Of a stretch of 64,000 nt of DNA, positions 31,005 through 39,636 are shown piece by piece (position 1 is the first letter of the stretch; each line of letters starts with the position of its first letter). The position numbers and the translations under genes are program-made. This DNA is from Celeribacter indicus. Lineage in GTDB: Bacteria; Pseudomonadota; Alphaproteobacteria; Rhodobacterales; Rhodobacteraceae. The stretch spans positions 3,720,001-3,784,000 of the forward strand of contig NZ_CP004393.1 in assembly GCF_000819565.1 (NCBI RefSeq), read 5' to 3'. Under the pieces are notes generated by a model that had not been told where the DNA came from, searched no databases, and saw nothing but the letters and a program-made list of their open reading frames with translations.

Positions 31005-31843
31005 AGACCCTTGCCTGCCTCGCCTGTCTCGCCGCCGCGCCGGTCTTCGCCCAGAGCTATCCCGAAGCCGATGCGATCGTCTCCATCGGCGGCCCGGTGA
31101 CGGAAATCATCTACGCGCTCGGGGAAGGCGACCGCATCATCGCGCGCGACACCACCTCGCTCTATCCGCCGGAGGTGGAGGAACTGCCGGACGTGGGTTA
31201 CATGCGCCAGCTCTCGGCGGAGGGTGTGCTCTCGGTCGGGCCGGATCTCATCGTCACCCGCGACACCGCCGGCCCGCCGGAGGTGATCGACCAGCTCGAG
31301 GCCGCCTCGATCCCGGTGGTCGGCGTGCCCGACGGCTATACCGAGGACACGGTCCTCGCCGCGATCCGCACCATCGGCACCGCGCTCGGCGTGGAGGCAG
31401 AGGCCGAACGCCTCGCCGGGACGGTGGCCGACGACTTCGCGGAACTCGGGGACCTGCACCGGGCCGACCCGCCGCGGGTGATGTTCATCCTCTCCAACCA
31501 GGGCGGGCGGCTCAACGTCGCCGGCGACGACACCGGCGCGAACGGCATCCTCGCGCTCGCAGGCGCGGAAAACGTGATGGCCGCGGATTACAAGGGCTAC
31601 AAGATCATGTCCGACGAGGCGATCATCGCCGCCGCACCGGACGTGGTCGTGATGATGACCGGCGAGGAGGAACACGAGGCGCGGCGCGGCCAGATCCTGT
31701 CGCTGCCGGCCATCGCCCAGACCCCCGCCGGGCAGAACGGCGCCTTCGTGACCGTCGATCCCGCGGCGCTGTCCTTCGGTCCGCGCACCGCGGATTTCGC
31801 GCGCGAACTGAACGCGGCGCTCGACGCGGCGGTCGGGGGCTGA
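31001..31843 (+). CDS. hmuT: Heme ABC transporter substrate-binding protein
   Basis: A 280-residue periplasmic class III binding protein. Signal peptide at residues 1-17 (MKTLACLACLAAAPVFA). The mature part shows IVSIGGPVTEIIYALGEGDR, DVGYMRQLSAEGVLSVGPDL, and the LNVAGDDTGANGILALAGAENV segment seen in HmuT proteins. It receives heme from the TonB receptor and delivers it to HmuUV. Overlaps hmuS by four bases, three bases before hmuU. Confidence 0.93.
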   Translation: MKTLACLACLAAAPVFAQSYPEADAIVSIGGPVTEIIYALGEGDRIIARDTTSLYPPEVEELPDVGYMRQLSAEGVLSVGPDLIVTRDTAGPPEVIDQLEAASIPVVGVPDGYTEDTVLAAIRTIGTALGVEAEAERLAGTVADDFAELGDLHRADPPRVMFILSNQGGRLNVAGDDTGANGILALAGAENVMAADYKGYKIMSDEAIIAAAPDVVVMMTGEEEHEARRGQILSLPAIAQTPAGQNGAFVTVDPAALSFGPRTADFARELNAALDAAVGG

Positions 31844-31846
31844 GCC

Positions 31847-32920
31847 ATGGCCATGGCAGATGCCCCCACCCTGCCGCTTGCCGGCGACCGGCGGACCAAG
31901 GCGCGGCGCGTCCGCGTCCTCCTGCTGGCGGCACTCGTGCTCACCATGCTCCTCGGCCTCGGCTGGGGCGCGGCGGGGGACACGGATGTGACCGGCGCGC
32001 TCCTTGCCCGGTTCGGGATCGGCGAGGCGTCCGTGCGCGACACCACGATCGTCTGGGACATCCGCATGCCGCGGGTGCTCACCGGGGCGCTGGTCGGGGC
32101 GGCGCTCGCGGTGGCAGGCGCGGTGATGCAGGGCCTGTTCCGCAATCCGCTGGCCGATCCGGGCCTCGTCGGCGTCTCCGCCGGCGCGGGCTTCGGCGCG
32201 GTGGCGGCGATCGTGCTCGGCGGGCTCCTCCCGCTCGCCCTGCGCGAAATCGTCGGAGCCTATCTCGTGCCGCTCGCGGCCTTCGGGGGCGGCTGGATCT
32301 CCACCCTGCTCCTCTATCGCATCGCGACGCGCGGCGGGCGCACCTCGGTCGCGACGATGCTGCTCGCGGGCATCGCCCTCGGCGCGCTGACCGGGGCGGT
32401 CACCGGCTTTATCGTCTATCGCGCCAATGACGAGCAACTGCGCGATCTCACCTTCTGGGGCATGGGCTCCGTCGCCGGGGCGACCTGGGCGAAGCTGCTG
32501 ACCGCCGGTCCGGTGATCGCGCTCGCCCTGCTCGCCGCCCCGTTCCTCGCCCGCGCCCTCGACGCGCTCGCCCTCGGGGAACCCGTCGCGCGGCACATGG
32601 GCATCGACACGCAGAAGATGAAGCGGATCGCGATCCTCTCCGTCGCCGGCTCGGTCGGCGCCTCGGTGGCGATCACCGGCGGCATCGGTTTCATCGGGAT
32701 CGTGGTGCCGCATCTGTTGCGCCTCGTCCAGGGGCCGGAGCATCGCTTCCTGCTGCCGAACGCCGCGCTGCTCGGGGCGATCACGCTGCTGCTCGCGGAC
32801 ATGATCTCCCGCGTCGCGGTCACACCGGCGGAGCTTCCCATCGGGATCGTCACCGCCACGCTCGGCGGGCCGTTCTTCCTCTGGATCCTCCTGAAGAACC
32901 GCGCGCTGCTCGAGGTCTGA
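31847..32920 (+). CDS. hmuU: Heme ABC transporter permease (FecCD family)
   Basis: A 357-residue inner-membrane permease with about ten hydrophobic helices. Typical FecCD segments: TIVWDIRMPRVLTGALVGAA, GAVMQGLFRNPLADPGLVGV, and FIGIVVPHLLRLVQGPEHR with the EAA-like contact to the ATPase. Forms a dimer that carries heme across the inner membrane. The start could be 31847 or 31853, which differ by two residues. Confidence 0.95.
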   Translation: MAMADAPTLPLAGDRRTKARRVRVLLLAALVLTMLLGLGWGAAGDTDVTGALLARFGIGEASVRDTTIVWDIRMPRVLTGALVGAALAVAGAVMQGLFRNPLADPGLVGVSAGAGFGAVAAIVLGGLLPLALREIVGAYLVPLAAFGGGWISTLLLYRIATRGGRTSVATMLLAGIALGALTGAVTGFIVYRANDEQLRDLTFWGMGSVAGATWAKLLTAGPVIALALLAAPFLARALDALALGEPVARHMGIDTQKMKRIAILSVAGSVGASVAITGGIGFIGIVVPHLLRLVQGPEHRFLLPNAALLGAITLLLADMISRVAVTPAELPIGIVTATLGGPFFLWILLKNRALLEV

Positions 32921-32921
32921 C

Positions 32922-33719
32922 ATGCTCACCGCCACAGACATCACCGTCCGCTTCGGTCCGCGCAAGGTGCTCGACGGCGTGACCTTCACCGCGCGGGCGG
33001 GGGAACTCACCGCCATCGTCGGGCCGAACGGATCGGGCAAGACGACGCTCCTGCGCGCCATGACCGGCGAGCAGGAACACGACGGCACCGTCGCCCTCGA
33101 CGGCACGCCGCTGTCGCGGCTGTCCCCGCTCGACCTGGCGGAACGCCGCGCGGTGCTGCCCCAGTCGGGCAACATCGCCTTTCCCTTCACCGTGCTCGAA
33201 CTCGTGCGCCTCGGCCTGACCTCCGGCCTCTCGACGGGGCGTGCGGCCGGGCTCGACCACCTGCCGCAGCAGGCGCTCGCCCGCGTCGGGCTCCAGGGCT
33301 TCGAGGGCCGGATGGTCCAGGAGCTGTCGGGCGGCGAGCGCCAGCGCGCCCAGCTCGCCCGCGTGCTCGTCCAGATCTGGGAGCCGGTGCTCGACGATCG
33401 GCCGCGCTGGCTGTTCCTCGACGAACCCGTCTCCGCCCTCGACATCGGCCACCAGCTCACGGTGATGGAGATCGCCCGCGACTATGCCGCGCGCGGCGGC
33501 GGGGTGATCGCGGTGATGCACGATCTCAACCTCACCTCGATGTTCGCGGACCGGGTGACGCTTCTCCAGTCCGGGCGGGTGCGCGGCGAGGGCCGTCCCG
33601 TCGACGTGTTCCAGGACGAGGCGCTGTCGGCCTGCTACGGCTGCCGGGTGCGCATCAACACGCCGCCGCCCTCCGGCGGGCCGTGGATCCTGCCCCAGGC
33701 CTCGAGCGCGGCGCACTGA
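32922..33719 (+). CDS. hmuV: Heme ABC transporter ATP-binding protein
   Basis: A 265-residue ABC ATPase that powers HmuU. Walker A is GPNGSGKT at residues 34-41, the Q loop is VLPQSGN, the signature is LSGGERQRAQLARVL, Walker B is RWLFLDEPVSALD and the switch His is in AVMHDLNL. It starts one base after the hmuU stop and is the last gene of the operon; the AT-rich island follows at once. Confidence 0.96.
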   Translation: MLTATDITVRFGPRKVLDGVTFTARAGELTAIVGPNGSGKTTLLRAMTGEQEHDGTVALDGTPLSRLSPLDLAERRAVLPQSGNIAFPFTVLELVRLGLTSGLSTGRAAGLDHLPQQALARVGLQGFEGRMVQELSGGERQRAQLARVLVQIWEPVLDDRPRWLFLDEPVSALDIGHQLTVMEIARDYAARGGGVIAVMHDLNLTSMFADRVTLLQSGRVRGEGRPVDVFQDEALSACYGCRVRINTPPPSGGPWILPQASSAAH

Positions 33720-33748
33720 TCCCGCGCCCCCGGCGGCTCCGGGCACCC

Positions 33749-33937
33749 GTTTCCGACATACCGGAATGGGCCGAGGACAAGGCAAGGGCTATCGCCAGGG
33801 AGAAGGGCCGAGACTACTACGTACTACGCTCTGATTGGCTGGCGTTCGCCAAGGTCGAAGCGAGCAAAGGTAACCCACCCAAAAACACAGGCGCTGCCTT
33901 TGTGGCGTATTGTAAAAAGCAAGGCGGGCTGAGATGA
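33749..33937 (+). pseudogene. Orphan C-terminal gene fragment
   Basis: An open frame of 62 codons that reads like real protein (DIPEWAEDKARAIAREKGRD, then LRSDWLAFAKVEASKG and GAAFVAYCKKQGGLR) but has no start of its own. In frame it is open only back into the 3' end of hmuV, in a different reading frame. The W/F/aromatic spacing reminds me of the C-termini of some plasmid or phage replication proteins, but I cannot confirm that. Codon use moves toward A/T along its length. Most likely the tail of a gene whose front has been lost. Confidence 0.4.
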
Positions 33938-33984
33938 CTTCGAAAGCGATCCGAAGGCTTCTGGGCGCACATGAGGGGTAAATA

Positions 33985-34496
33985 GTGAAAAAATACAGAA
34001 TTTACTTGATTTTTTTGTTGGTTTATTGGCTTTGTTCTTAGTTACAATTTATCCAAGGCCGTTCAAACGAGCGGGCTTAAACTACCTATCGGCACCACTA
34101 CTTCAAGCATCAGAGCCAGAGTTCAGGTACGTTGGATTTTGGCATGGGTGTCAGATTGAAGTATACTCGCCTGTGGGTGACACAGTGCTAACTTTAGGCT
34201 CTCTACCACTAGATTTGGAAAGTAAGTTCTCTCCTTGGATTTCTTCACTTGAAGGCGTTTTTTATCAAGAAGCATATTTTTACACTTTAAATTTTGACGA
34301 ATGCTACAGAGCTTTCGATGAAAGATACCCAAGTACAGATATGATTGAACAACTGTTCGGGGGCGTTCCAGGAACAGAACTGCGAGTAGGAGGGATAACA
34401 GAGTTTTCGAAACCGTTATCTCATGCTGATACTTTGATAATTTTCACCACCATCGACCAACAAAGAAAGCTAATCCTGCTGAGAGGGGGAGACTAG
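33985..34496 (+). pseudogene. Frameshifted AT-rich gene for a small membrane-anchored protein
   Basis: A GTG at 33985 sits six bases after gaggggt (33973-33979), a near-ideal ribosome site, but its frame ends after 18 codons. A neighbouring frame is open to TAG at 34494 and encodes about 156 residues from a TTG at 34026. Adding one base to the A6 run right after the GTG would join them as MKKIQNLLDFFVGLLALFLV, a typical N-terminal membrane anchor, followed by about 145 residues with no family I recognise (YLSAPLLQASEPEFRYVGFW, ending RKLILLRGGD). Either a true frameshift, transcript slippage or a sequencing error in the homopolymer. Confidence 0.5.
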
Positions 34497-34559
34497 AATG
34501 ACTTGGACGCGTGATCTAAACAATGGAACCTGACTGGCCAGTGAGTACGACGCCTCAAT

Positions 34560-34871
34560 ATGACCACGGCCAACAACTTGATTGTATACGGTCAGCCATA
34601 TCGACCGTCTGACACGTCATACGATGCAGTGGTATCACTTAATCACAAGAACAACCCAGTTGTAACCGTCCAAATGCCTCAACAGCAAGTTATGGAATTT
34701 GGTTATGGATCTGGCGTTCAGCTTGACGATTTTGGTGCCGGTTCTCTCCTAGGGCAGAGCACAACTCTGGCGAACGGATATTACACGAAACAAGATATGA
34801 TTGACGCAGGGCTCGCAATATGCCCCGGCGGGCGGCCGATGCCGCACCGCAACAAATCTGTTGCGAAATAG
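34560..34871 (+). CDS. Hypothetical protein in the AT-rich island
   Basis: A 103-codon frame starting at ATG (MTTANNLIVYGQPYRPSDTS) with AT-rich codon use unlike the rest of the genome. No family recognised, no signal peptide or membrane segment. The ribosome site is poor. Upstream, at 34498, a short frame MTWTRDLNNGT ends abruptly, and the two may be pieces of one damaged gene. A hairpin (CGCAACA 34848-34854 with TGTTGCG 34859-34865) overlaps its end and may act as a weak terminator. Whether it is expressed is unknown. Confidence 0.35.
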   Translation: MTTANNLIVYGQPYRPSDTSYDAVVSLNHKNNPVVTVQMPQQQVMEFGYGSGVQLDDFGAGSLLGQSTTLANGYYTKQDMIDAGLAICPGGRPMPHRNKSVAK

Positions 34872-34994
34872 ACACGTCGCCTGTGCGGTGATGCAGGACG
34901 AGACGTAGATCTTGGTGTCTGCTCGTCAGGGTTGTACGCATCTTGGATGAGCGGAATACGGGACCGGCACACCCCCTGCGGGAAAGTGAGCGAC

Positions 34995-37862
34995 ATGCCT
35001 GACAGGAACTATCTGACGCGGACGCATACGCTGATCGAATATATCGTCTATGCGGTCATCATCGGCTTTTTCTTCATCCTCGGCGCCACGCTCGAGCGGG
35101 TTGCGCATCTGCGCGCGGGAGAGGAACAGACGGTGTCGGTCCTGCGCACCCAGTCGATCCTCGCCGAGCGGATCCAGGAATCGCTCAACAAGAAATTCCT
35201 CTTCGCGCGCGGCCTCGCCGGCGCCATCGCGCTGTCGCCCGATCTCTCGGAGAGCGAGTTCTCCCGCCTCGCGGAGGGCATCCGCACCGAGGATCCCGCC
35301 GTCATCAACATGGCGCTGGTGCGCAACAACATCGTCACCCATGTCTTTCCCTATGACCAGAACCGGGAGTTCCTGGGCCGGGACCTGAGCGGGCTGCCGC
35401 GGCAGATGGAGGTGCTGAGCAACATCACCGAGACCGGCCGCACGATCCTCGAGGGGCCGGGCATCCTGCTCCAGGGCTACGAGGGCTTCGTCATCCGCGA
35501 GCCGATCTCGCTGGCGCAGGACGAGGCCGACCACGAGGCGATCTATGCCATCGCCTCGGTCGTGTTCTCGACGGAACGGTTTCTCGACCAGATCGAGATC
35601 GCCGATTTCACGCCCCGTTTCGACATCGCGATCCGCACCAACAGCCCCTTCACCGACGGCGACGGCATGATCTTCGGGAACCGGGCCGCCTTCAGGCAAG
35701 GGGTCGAGGCGCAGGTCCTGCACCTGCCGGCCTCGCGCTGGGAGATCGCCGTCGCCCCGCTCGCCGGCGCGATCGCCGCCCCGGCGAACATTCCCGCGAT
35801 CCGGTTCACGATCCTCGTCGTCTGCCTCACGATGCTTGCGATCTCGTGGTATCTGCACCGGCTCCGGCGCGACAACTATCGCATCGCCACCCGGCTCTCC
35901 ACCGCGATCAACGCCGCCCCCTCCGCGCTGGTGATGTTCGACGCGCAGGACCGGCTCGAGATCTGCAACACGCGCTTCAGGGAGCTCTACGGCGCCGACG
36001 CGCCGCAGATCGTGCAAAAGGGCGTGACCTTCGAGGACTTCCTGCGGGCGGGCCTCCAAAAGGGGGTCTACGAGGACGCGATCGGCAACGAGGAGGAATG
36101 GCTGCGCCGCTATCTCGTGCCGCCCTCGGAGACGGGCGTGCAGTTCAACGTCGAATTCGCGAACGGGCGCTGCCAGCAGGTGATCGAGCGCAAGACCCCC
36201 GACGGCGGGCGGGTCGCGATCCTCAACGACATCACGGAGATCCTGTCGAGCCGCAGCCGCGCCGAGCTTGCCGAGCAGCGCCTGCATGACGCCATCGACG
36301 CGCTCCCCGTGGGGTTCTGGCTGTTCGACAGGTCGGACCGGCTCGTGATGTTCAACAAGGTCGCGGGAGAGAAGCTCGCCGGCTGGCGGCGCGAGCTCAC
36401 GCTCGGGCGGGACCTGCACGAGCTCACCCGGCGCCGGTTCGAGATCGCCGAAGAGGTGCGCATCGGCGAAGCCGCCGTCGAGGATCCCGACCAGGCCATC
36501 CTCGAGATCGCCAACGAGACCTCCGAACTCGAGGTCTGCTTCGCCGAAAACCTCTGGTTCAAGTATTTCACCCGGCGCACCTCCGAAGGCGGGCTGGTGG
36601 TGTTCCGCGTCGACATCTCCGACCTGCGCCAGCACCAGCAGCGCCTGGAGGACGCCAACCAGGAGCTCCGCGCGGCGCTGTTCGAGCGCGACCGGGCCGA
36701 GACCCGCTTCCGCGACGTCGCGGACATCAGCTCGGAATGGTTCTGGGAACAGGACGACTCCCTGCGCATCACCTATCTCTCCGAAGGCTTCCGGCGCACG
36801 ATGGATCTCGACCCGTCCGAATTCATCGGGCGTTTCCAGGGGAACCTGATGGATTTCCGGGGCACCGAGGCCGAGGAGTTCGCCCGCGTCTTCGCCAAGA
36901 TGCGCGCCCGCGAGACCTTCCACGATATCGTGGTGAACTTCAGCTTCGTTCCCGAAAAGGAAACCTGGATCAAGATCAGCGGCAAGCCGTCCTATGACGA
37001 GGACGGGACGTTCCGCGGCTATGTCGGCACCGCGGAGGATGTGACGCCCTTCTATACCGCCCTGCGCGAGGCGGAACAGGCGGACGAGGCGAAGACCCAG
37101 TTCCTCAACGTCATCAGCCATGAGCTGCGTACCCCGCTCACGGCGGTGCTCGGCTTCAACAGCTTCCTTGCCAACGCGGCCACCCTGCCCTCCTACAAGG
37201 CGGTGCGGGCCGCGCTCGAGAGCGACGACCGGGAGGCCGTCGCCGCCGCCTTCGAGGCCTTCGGCGGAGAGATCCAGAAATTCTCCGGCCGCATCCAGGC
37301 GGCGGGATACCAGCTGCGCGCGCTGATCGACGACATGCTCGACCTCGCGCGGATCGAGGCGAACACCATCCGCCTCGAACCCGGCCCGGTGGACAGCAGG
37401 GCCGTCATCCGCTCCGTCGCGGACCAGATGTCCGCGCTGATCGATGAGAAGGGGCTCACGCTCAAGACCGATCTCGCAGACGTGCGGATCCGCGCGGACG
37501 AGACGCGCTTCCGGCAGGTGCTCACCAACTTGCTCGGTAATGCCTGCAAGTTCACCGATGCCGGCACGATCTCGATCTCCAGCCAGGTGAAAAACGACAT
37601 GGTGGTCTTCGAGGTGGCCGATACCGGCATCGGGATCGCCGCCGACCATCTCGACCTCGTCTTCGACCGGTTCGCGCAGGCGGAATCGGGCACGAAACGC
37701 AGGAACCAGGGCGTCGGCCTCGGCCTCGCGATCTGCAAGGACCTGCTCAAGCTCCAGAACGGCTGGATCCGGGTGGAGAGCGAGATCGGCCAGGGATCGC
37801 GGTTCATCTTCGCCCTGCCGCTCTGCGAGGGCGCCTGCGAGGAGGCCGAGGCGGTGTCCTGA
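34995..37862 (+). CDS. Membrane sensor histidine kinase with PAS domains
   Basis: A 955-residue two-component kinase. A transmembrane helix (YIVYAVIIGFFFILGATL, about 15-32) and a second (FTILVVCLTMLAISWYL, about 272-288) bracket a periplasmic sensing domain of about 240 residues of CHASE type. Two to three PAS-like domains follow (INAAPSALVMFDAQDRLEIC, IDALPVGFWLFDRSDRL, DISSEWFWEQDDSLRITYLS). HisKA has ISHELRTPLT with the phosphorylated H709; the HATPase shows LLGNACKFTDAG, ADTGIGIA and GVGLGLAICKDL. HisKA carries an insertion of about 35 residues between its helices. There is no receiver domain, so phosphotransfer must go to a separate protein. The start at 34995 is chosen over 34932. Confidence 0.92.
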   Translation: MPDRNYLTRTHTLIEYIVYAVIIGFFFILGATLERVAHLRAGEEQTVSVLRTQSILAERIQESLNKKFLFARGLAGAIALSPDLSESEFSRLAEGIRTEDPAVINMALVRNNIVTHVFPYDQNREFLGRDLSGLPRQMEVLSNITETGRTILEGPGILLQGYEGFVIREPISLAQDEADHEAIYAIASVVFSTERFLDQIEIADFTPRFDIAIRTNSPFTDGDGMIFGNRAAFRQGVEAQVLHLPASRWEIAVAPLAGAIAAPANIPAIRFTILVVCLTMLAISWYLHRLRRDNYRIATRLSTAINAAPSALVMFDAQDRLEICNTRFRELYGADAPQIVQKGVTFEDFLRAGLQKGVYEDAIGNEEEWLRRYLVPPSETGVQFNVEFANGRCQQVIERKTPDGGRVAILNDITEILSSRSRAELAEQRLHDAIDALPVGFWLFDRSDRLVMFNKVAGEKLAGWRRELTLGRDLHELTRRRFEIAEEVRIGEAAVEDPDQAILEIANETSELEVCFAENLWFKYFTRRTSEGGLVVFRVDISDLRQHQQRLEDANQELRAALFERDRAETRFRDVADISSEWFWEQDDSLRITYLSEGFRRTMDLDPSEFIGRFQGNLMDFRGTEAEEFARVFAKMRARETFHDIVVNFSFVPEKETWIKISGKPSYDEDGTFRGYVGTAEDVTPFYTALREAEQADEAKTQFLNVISHELRTPLTAVLGFNSFLANAATLPSYKAVRAALESDDREAVAAAFEAFGGEIQKFSGRIQAAGYQLRALIDDMLDLARIEANTIRLEPGPVDSRAVIRSVADQMSALIDEKGLTLKTDLADVRIRADETRFRQVLTNLLGNACKFTDAGTISISSQVKNDMVVFEVADTGIGIAADHLDLVFDRFAQAESGTKRRNQGVGLGLAICKDLLKLQNGWIRVESEIGQGSRFIFALPLCEGACEEAEAVS

Positions 37863-38049
37863 TCCGCGGAATGCCGCGAAAAACCGCCTGTAATCACAAC
37901 AATGGGCGAAATCCGCCTTAGTCTTGCACCATTCCCCCGCGAGACTTGCAGCGAGCGCGACAGCCCGCATACTGCACCTGTCCGACGGCGCTCGGCGACG
38001 GCGCGCCGTGAGGGGACGTGTCCGCATTGGTTTTGGTGAGGCTCAGAGA

Positions 38050-39213
38050 GTGGTCAAGATTCTTCCCGGAACGCCCCCCGTCTCCGGCCCGGCTGCCGCG
38101 CAGCTCCGGGACCGGTCTGCCGTCGCAGACGTCGCCACCCGTCGCACGGACCGCACCGGGACATCCGGCGCGGGTGGTGCGGTCATGCTCGGCGCCGTCT
38201 TCGACGCGCTTCCCGAGGCTGCGCTGGCCTTCGATCCGGCGACGGGGGAGATCCGTTTCATGAACCGTGCCGCGCGGGAAGCGCTCGCTCCGCGCGCCGG
38301 GGCGGCGCAGACCGTGGAGACATGCGGTCTTTTCGCCTCCGCGGAGGTCCGCGGACGGCTCGTCGAGCGCGTCCTGGCGGGCGACGGGGACAGGCATCCC
38401 GTCGAGATCGGCGGCGAAGACTTCGTCTGTTCCGCGCGGCTTGCGCCCGGAGAGGATGGCGGCGCGCTCGTCGTCCTGCTGCTGCGCCGCGACACGGCGG
38501 AGGGGGAGCGGGAACGTGAGCAGATGCTCTCGGTCATCACCCACGAGCTGCGCACACCGCTCACCAGCATCAAGGGCGCGCTCGAGCTTCTCCAGTCCGG
38601 GACCGCCGGTCCGCTCGCGGAAAAGGCGCAGTCGCTCGTCGGCATCGCGATCTCCAACAGCACGCGCATGCTCGACCTGATCCGGGAGATCCTGCTGCTC
38701 GAGGAGACGCGGCAGAGCGGACCGGCGATCAACGCCCGCACGGTCGCGCTCGCGCCGCTGATCGACGCGGCGGTGGAGACGCATCAGGGCTATGCCGCCC
38801 ATCTCGGCGTGACGCTGGAGGCGGGGGCGATCGCGCCGGACCTGTTCGTGAGGGTCGATCCGCTCCGCCTGTCGCAGATCCTCTCCAACCTGCTGTCGAA
38901 TGCCGCGAAAGTGTCGCCGCGGGGCGGCAAGGTGGAGATCGGCGCCCGGCGCGAGGGGCCGGAGGCGGTGATCTCCGTCCGCGACCACGGTCCGGGCATC
39001 CCGGAGGAGCTGCACATGACGCTTTTCGACCGGTTTTCGCGATCCGAGGCGGCGGGCGGCCGCTCCGGCATCGCGAGCTCCGGGCTCGGCCTCAACATCG
39101 TCAAGACGCTGGTGACGAAACAGAACGGACGGATCCGGTTCGAAACGGAGGCCGGCAAGGGCACGACCTTCCGCGTCTCCTTCGCGCTGGCGGAGACCCC
39201 CGGCGCGGGCTGA
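38050..39213 (+). CDS. Soluble sensor histidine kinase
   Basis: A 387-residue kinase without membrane helices. A short PAS-like segment (LGAVFDALPEAALAFDPATG) precedes HisKA (VITHELRTPLTSIKGALELL, H165) and the HATPase with LLSNAAKVSPRGG, RDHGPGIPEEL and SSGLGLNIVKTLV. The start is uncertain: GTG at 38050 has gaggctcagaga before it, while ATG at 38185 would remove a poorly conserved, basic N-terminal stretch of 45 residues. Lies 188 bases after the first kinase on the same strand, so they may be co-transcribed. Confidence 0.85.
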   Translation: MVKILPGTPPVSGPAAAQLRDRSAVADVATRRTDRTGTSGAGGAVMLGAVFDALPEAALAFDPATGEIRFMNRAAREALAPRAGAAQTVETCGLFASAEVRGRLVERVLAGDGDRHPVEIGGEDFVCSARLAPGEDGGALVVLLLRRDTAEGEREREQMLSVITHELRTPLTSIKGALELLQSGTAGPLAEKAQSLVGIAISNSTRMLDLIREILLLEETRQSGPAINARTVALAPLIDAAVETHQGYAAHLGVTLEAGAIAPDLFVRVDPLRLSQILSNLLSNAAKVSPRGGKVEIGARREGPEAVISVRDHGPGIPEELHMTLFDRFSRSEAAGGRSGIASSGLGLNIVKTLVTKQNGRIRFETEAGKGTTFRVSFALAETPGAG

Positions 39214-39232
39214 CCGCCCGCGCACGCCCGGC

Positions 39233-39598
39233 TCAGGAGAAATCCACCACCGCGTCTTCCATCTCGTCGAGCAGCGCCTCCACCGTCGCCTCGAACCCCT
39301 CGGGATCCGTGCAGATCCCGTGACGCAGGATCGCCCGCGCCTGGTCCTCGACCGCAGAGGCCCGGCTGCCCAGCGTGCCGATCCCGACCGTGCCGGCGAG
39401 GCCCCGGATCCGGTGGGCGACAAAGGCCATGCGGGTCGCCGCCGCGTCCGGGCTGCGCCCCTCCGCGATCTGCTCATGAAGCGCCTCGATCTCGAGGATC
39501 AGCGGCGCCAGTCCCGTCACGAAACGCTCCCGCACCTGACGCAGGGCGCTGGCAAGCTCCGGCGGCATGTTCTCGGCAATGGGCATGGTCGTGGTCAT
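39233..39598 (-). CDS. Hpt (histidine phosphotransfer) domain protein
   Basis: A 121-residue, all-helical protein with the phosphoacceptor site FVAHRIRGLAGTVGI; H62 is followed by the usual Gly and small residues. It would pass phosphate between receiver domains in a phosphorelay. The ATG at 39598 follows aggaaaaggaa. It converges with the second kinase gene (19 bases apart) and lies 38 bases after the response regulator gene on the same strand, so the two probably form an operon. Confidence 0.88.
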   Translation of the reverse strand: MTTTMPIAENMPPELASALRQVRERFVTGLAPLILEIEALHEQIAEGRSPDAAATRMAFVAHRIRGLAGTVGIGTLGSRASAVEDQARAILRHGICTDPEGFEATVEALLDEMEDAVVDFS

Positions 39599-39636
39599 GG
39601 CTTCCTTTTCCTGACTCCGAACGGCCGACTCGGCGT

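Larger units (their letters stand above)
33720..34994. other. AT-rich island between hmuV and the histidine kinase gene
   Basis: From about 33780 to 34960 base composition shifts sharply: A/T-ending codons, A and T runs and long AT stretches, against a GC-rich genome on both sides. It holds an orphan gene end (33749-33937), a frameshifted gene (33985-34496), a tiny 11-codon frame after that (34498-34533) and a 103-codon frame (34560-34871). No integrase, transposase, tRNA or flanking direct repeat was seen. It looks like the decayed remains of transferred DNA. Confidence 0.75.

Noticed and set aside
33683..33937. An 84-codon gene starting inside hmuV
   Set aside because: Its first 22 codons overlap hmuV and its downstream GC-rich edge with no ribosome site; only the later part looks like protein, so it is listed as an orphan fragment instead.
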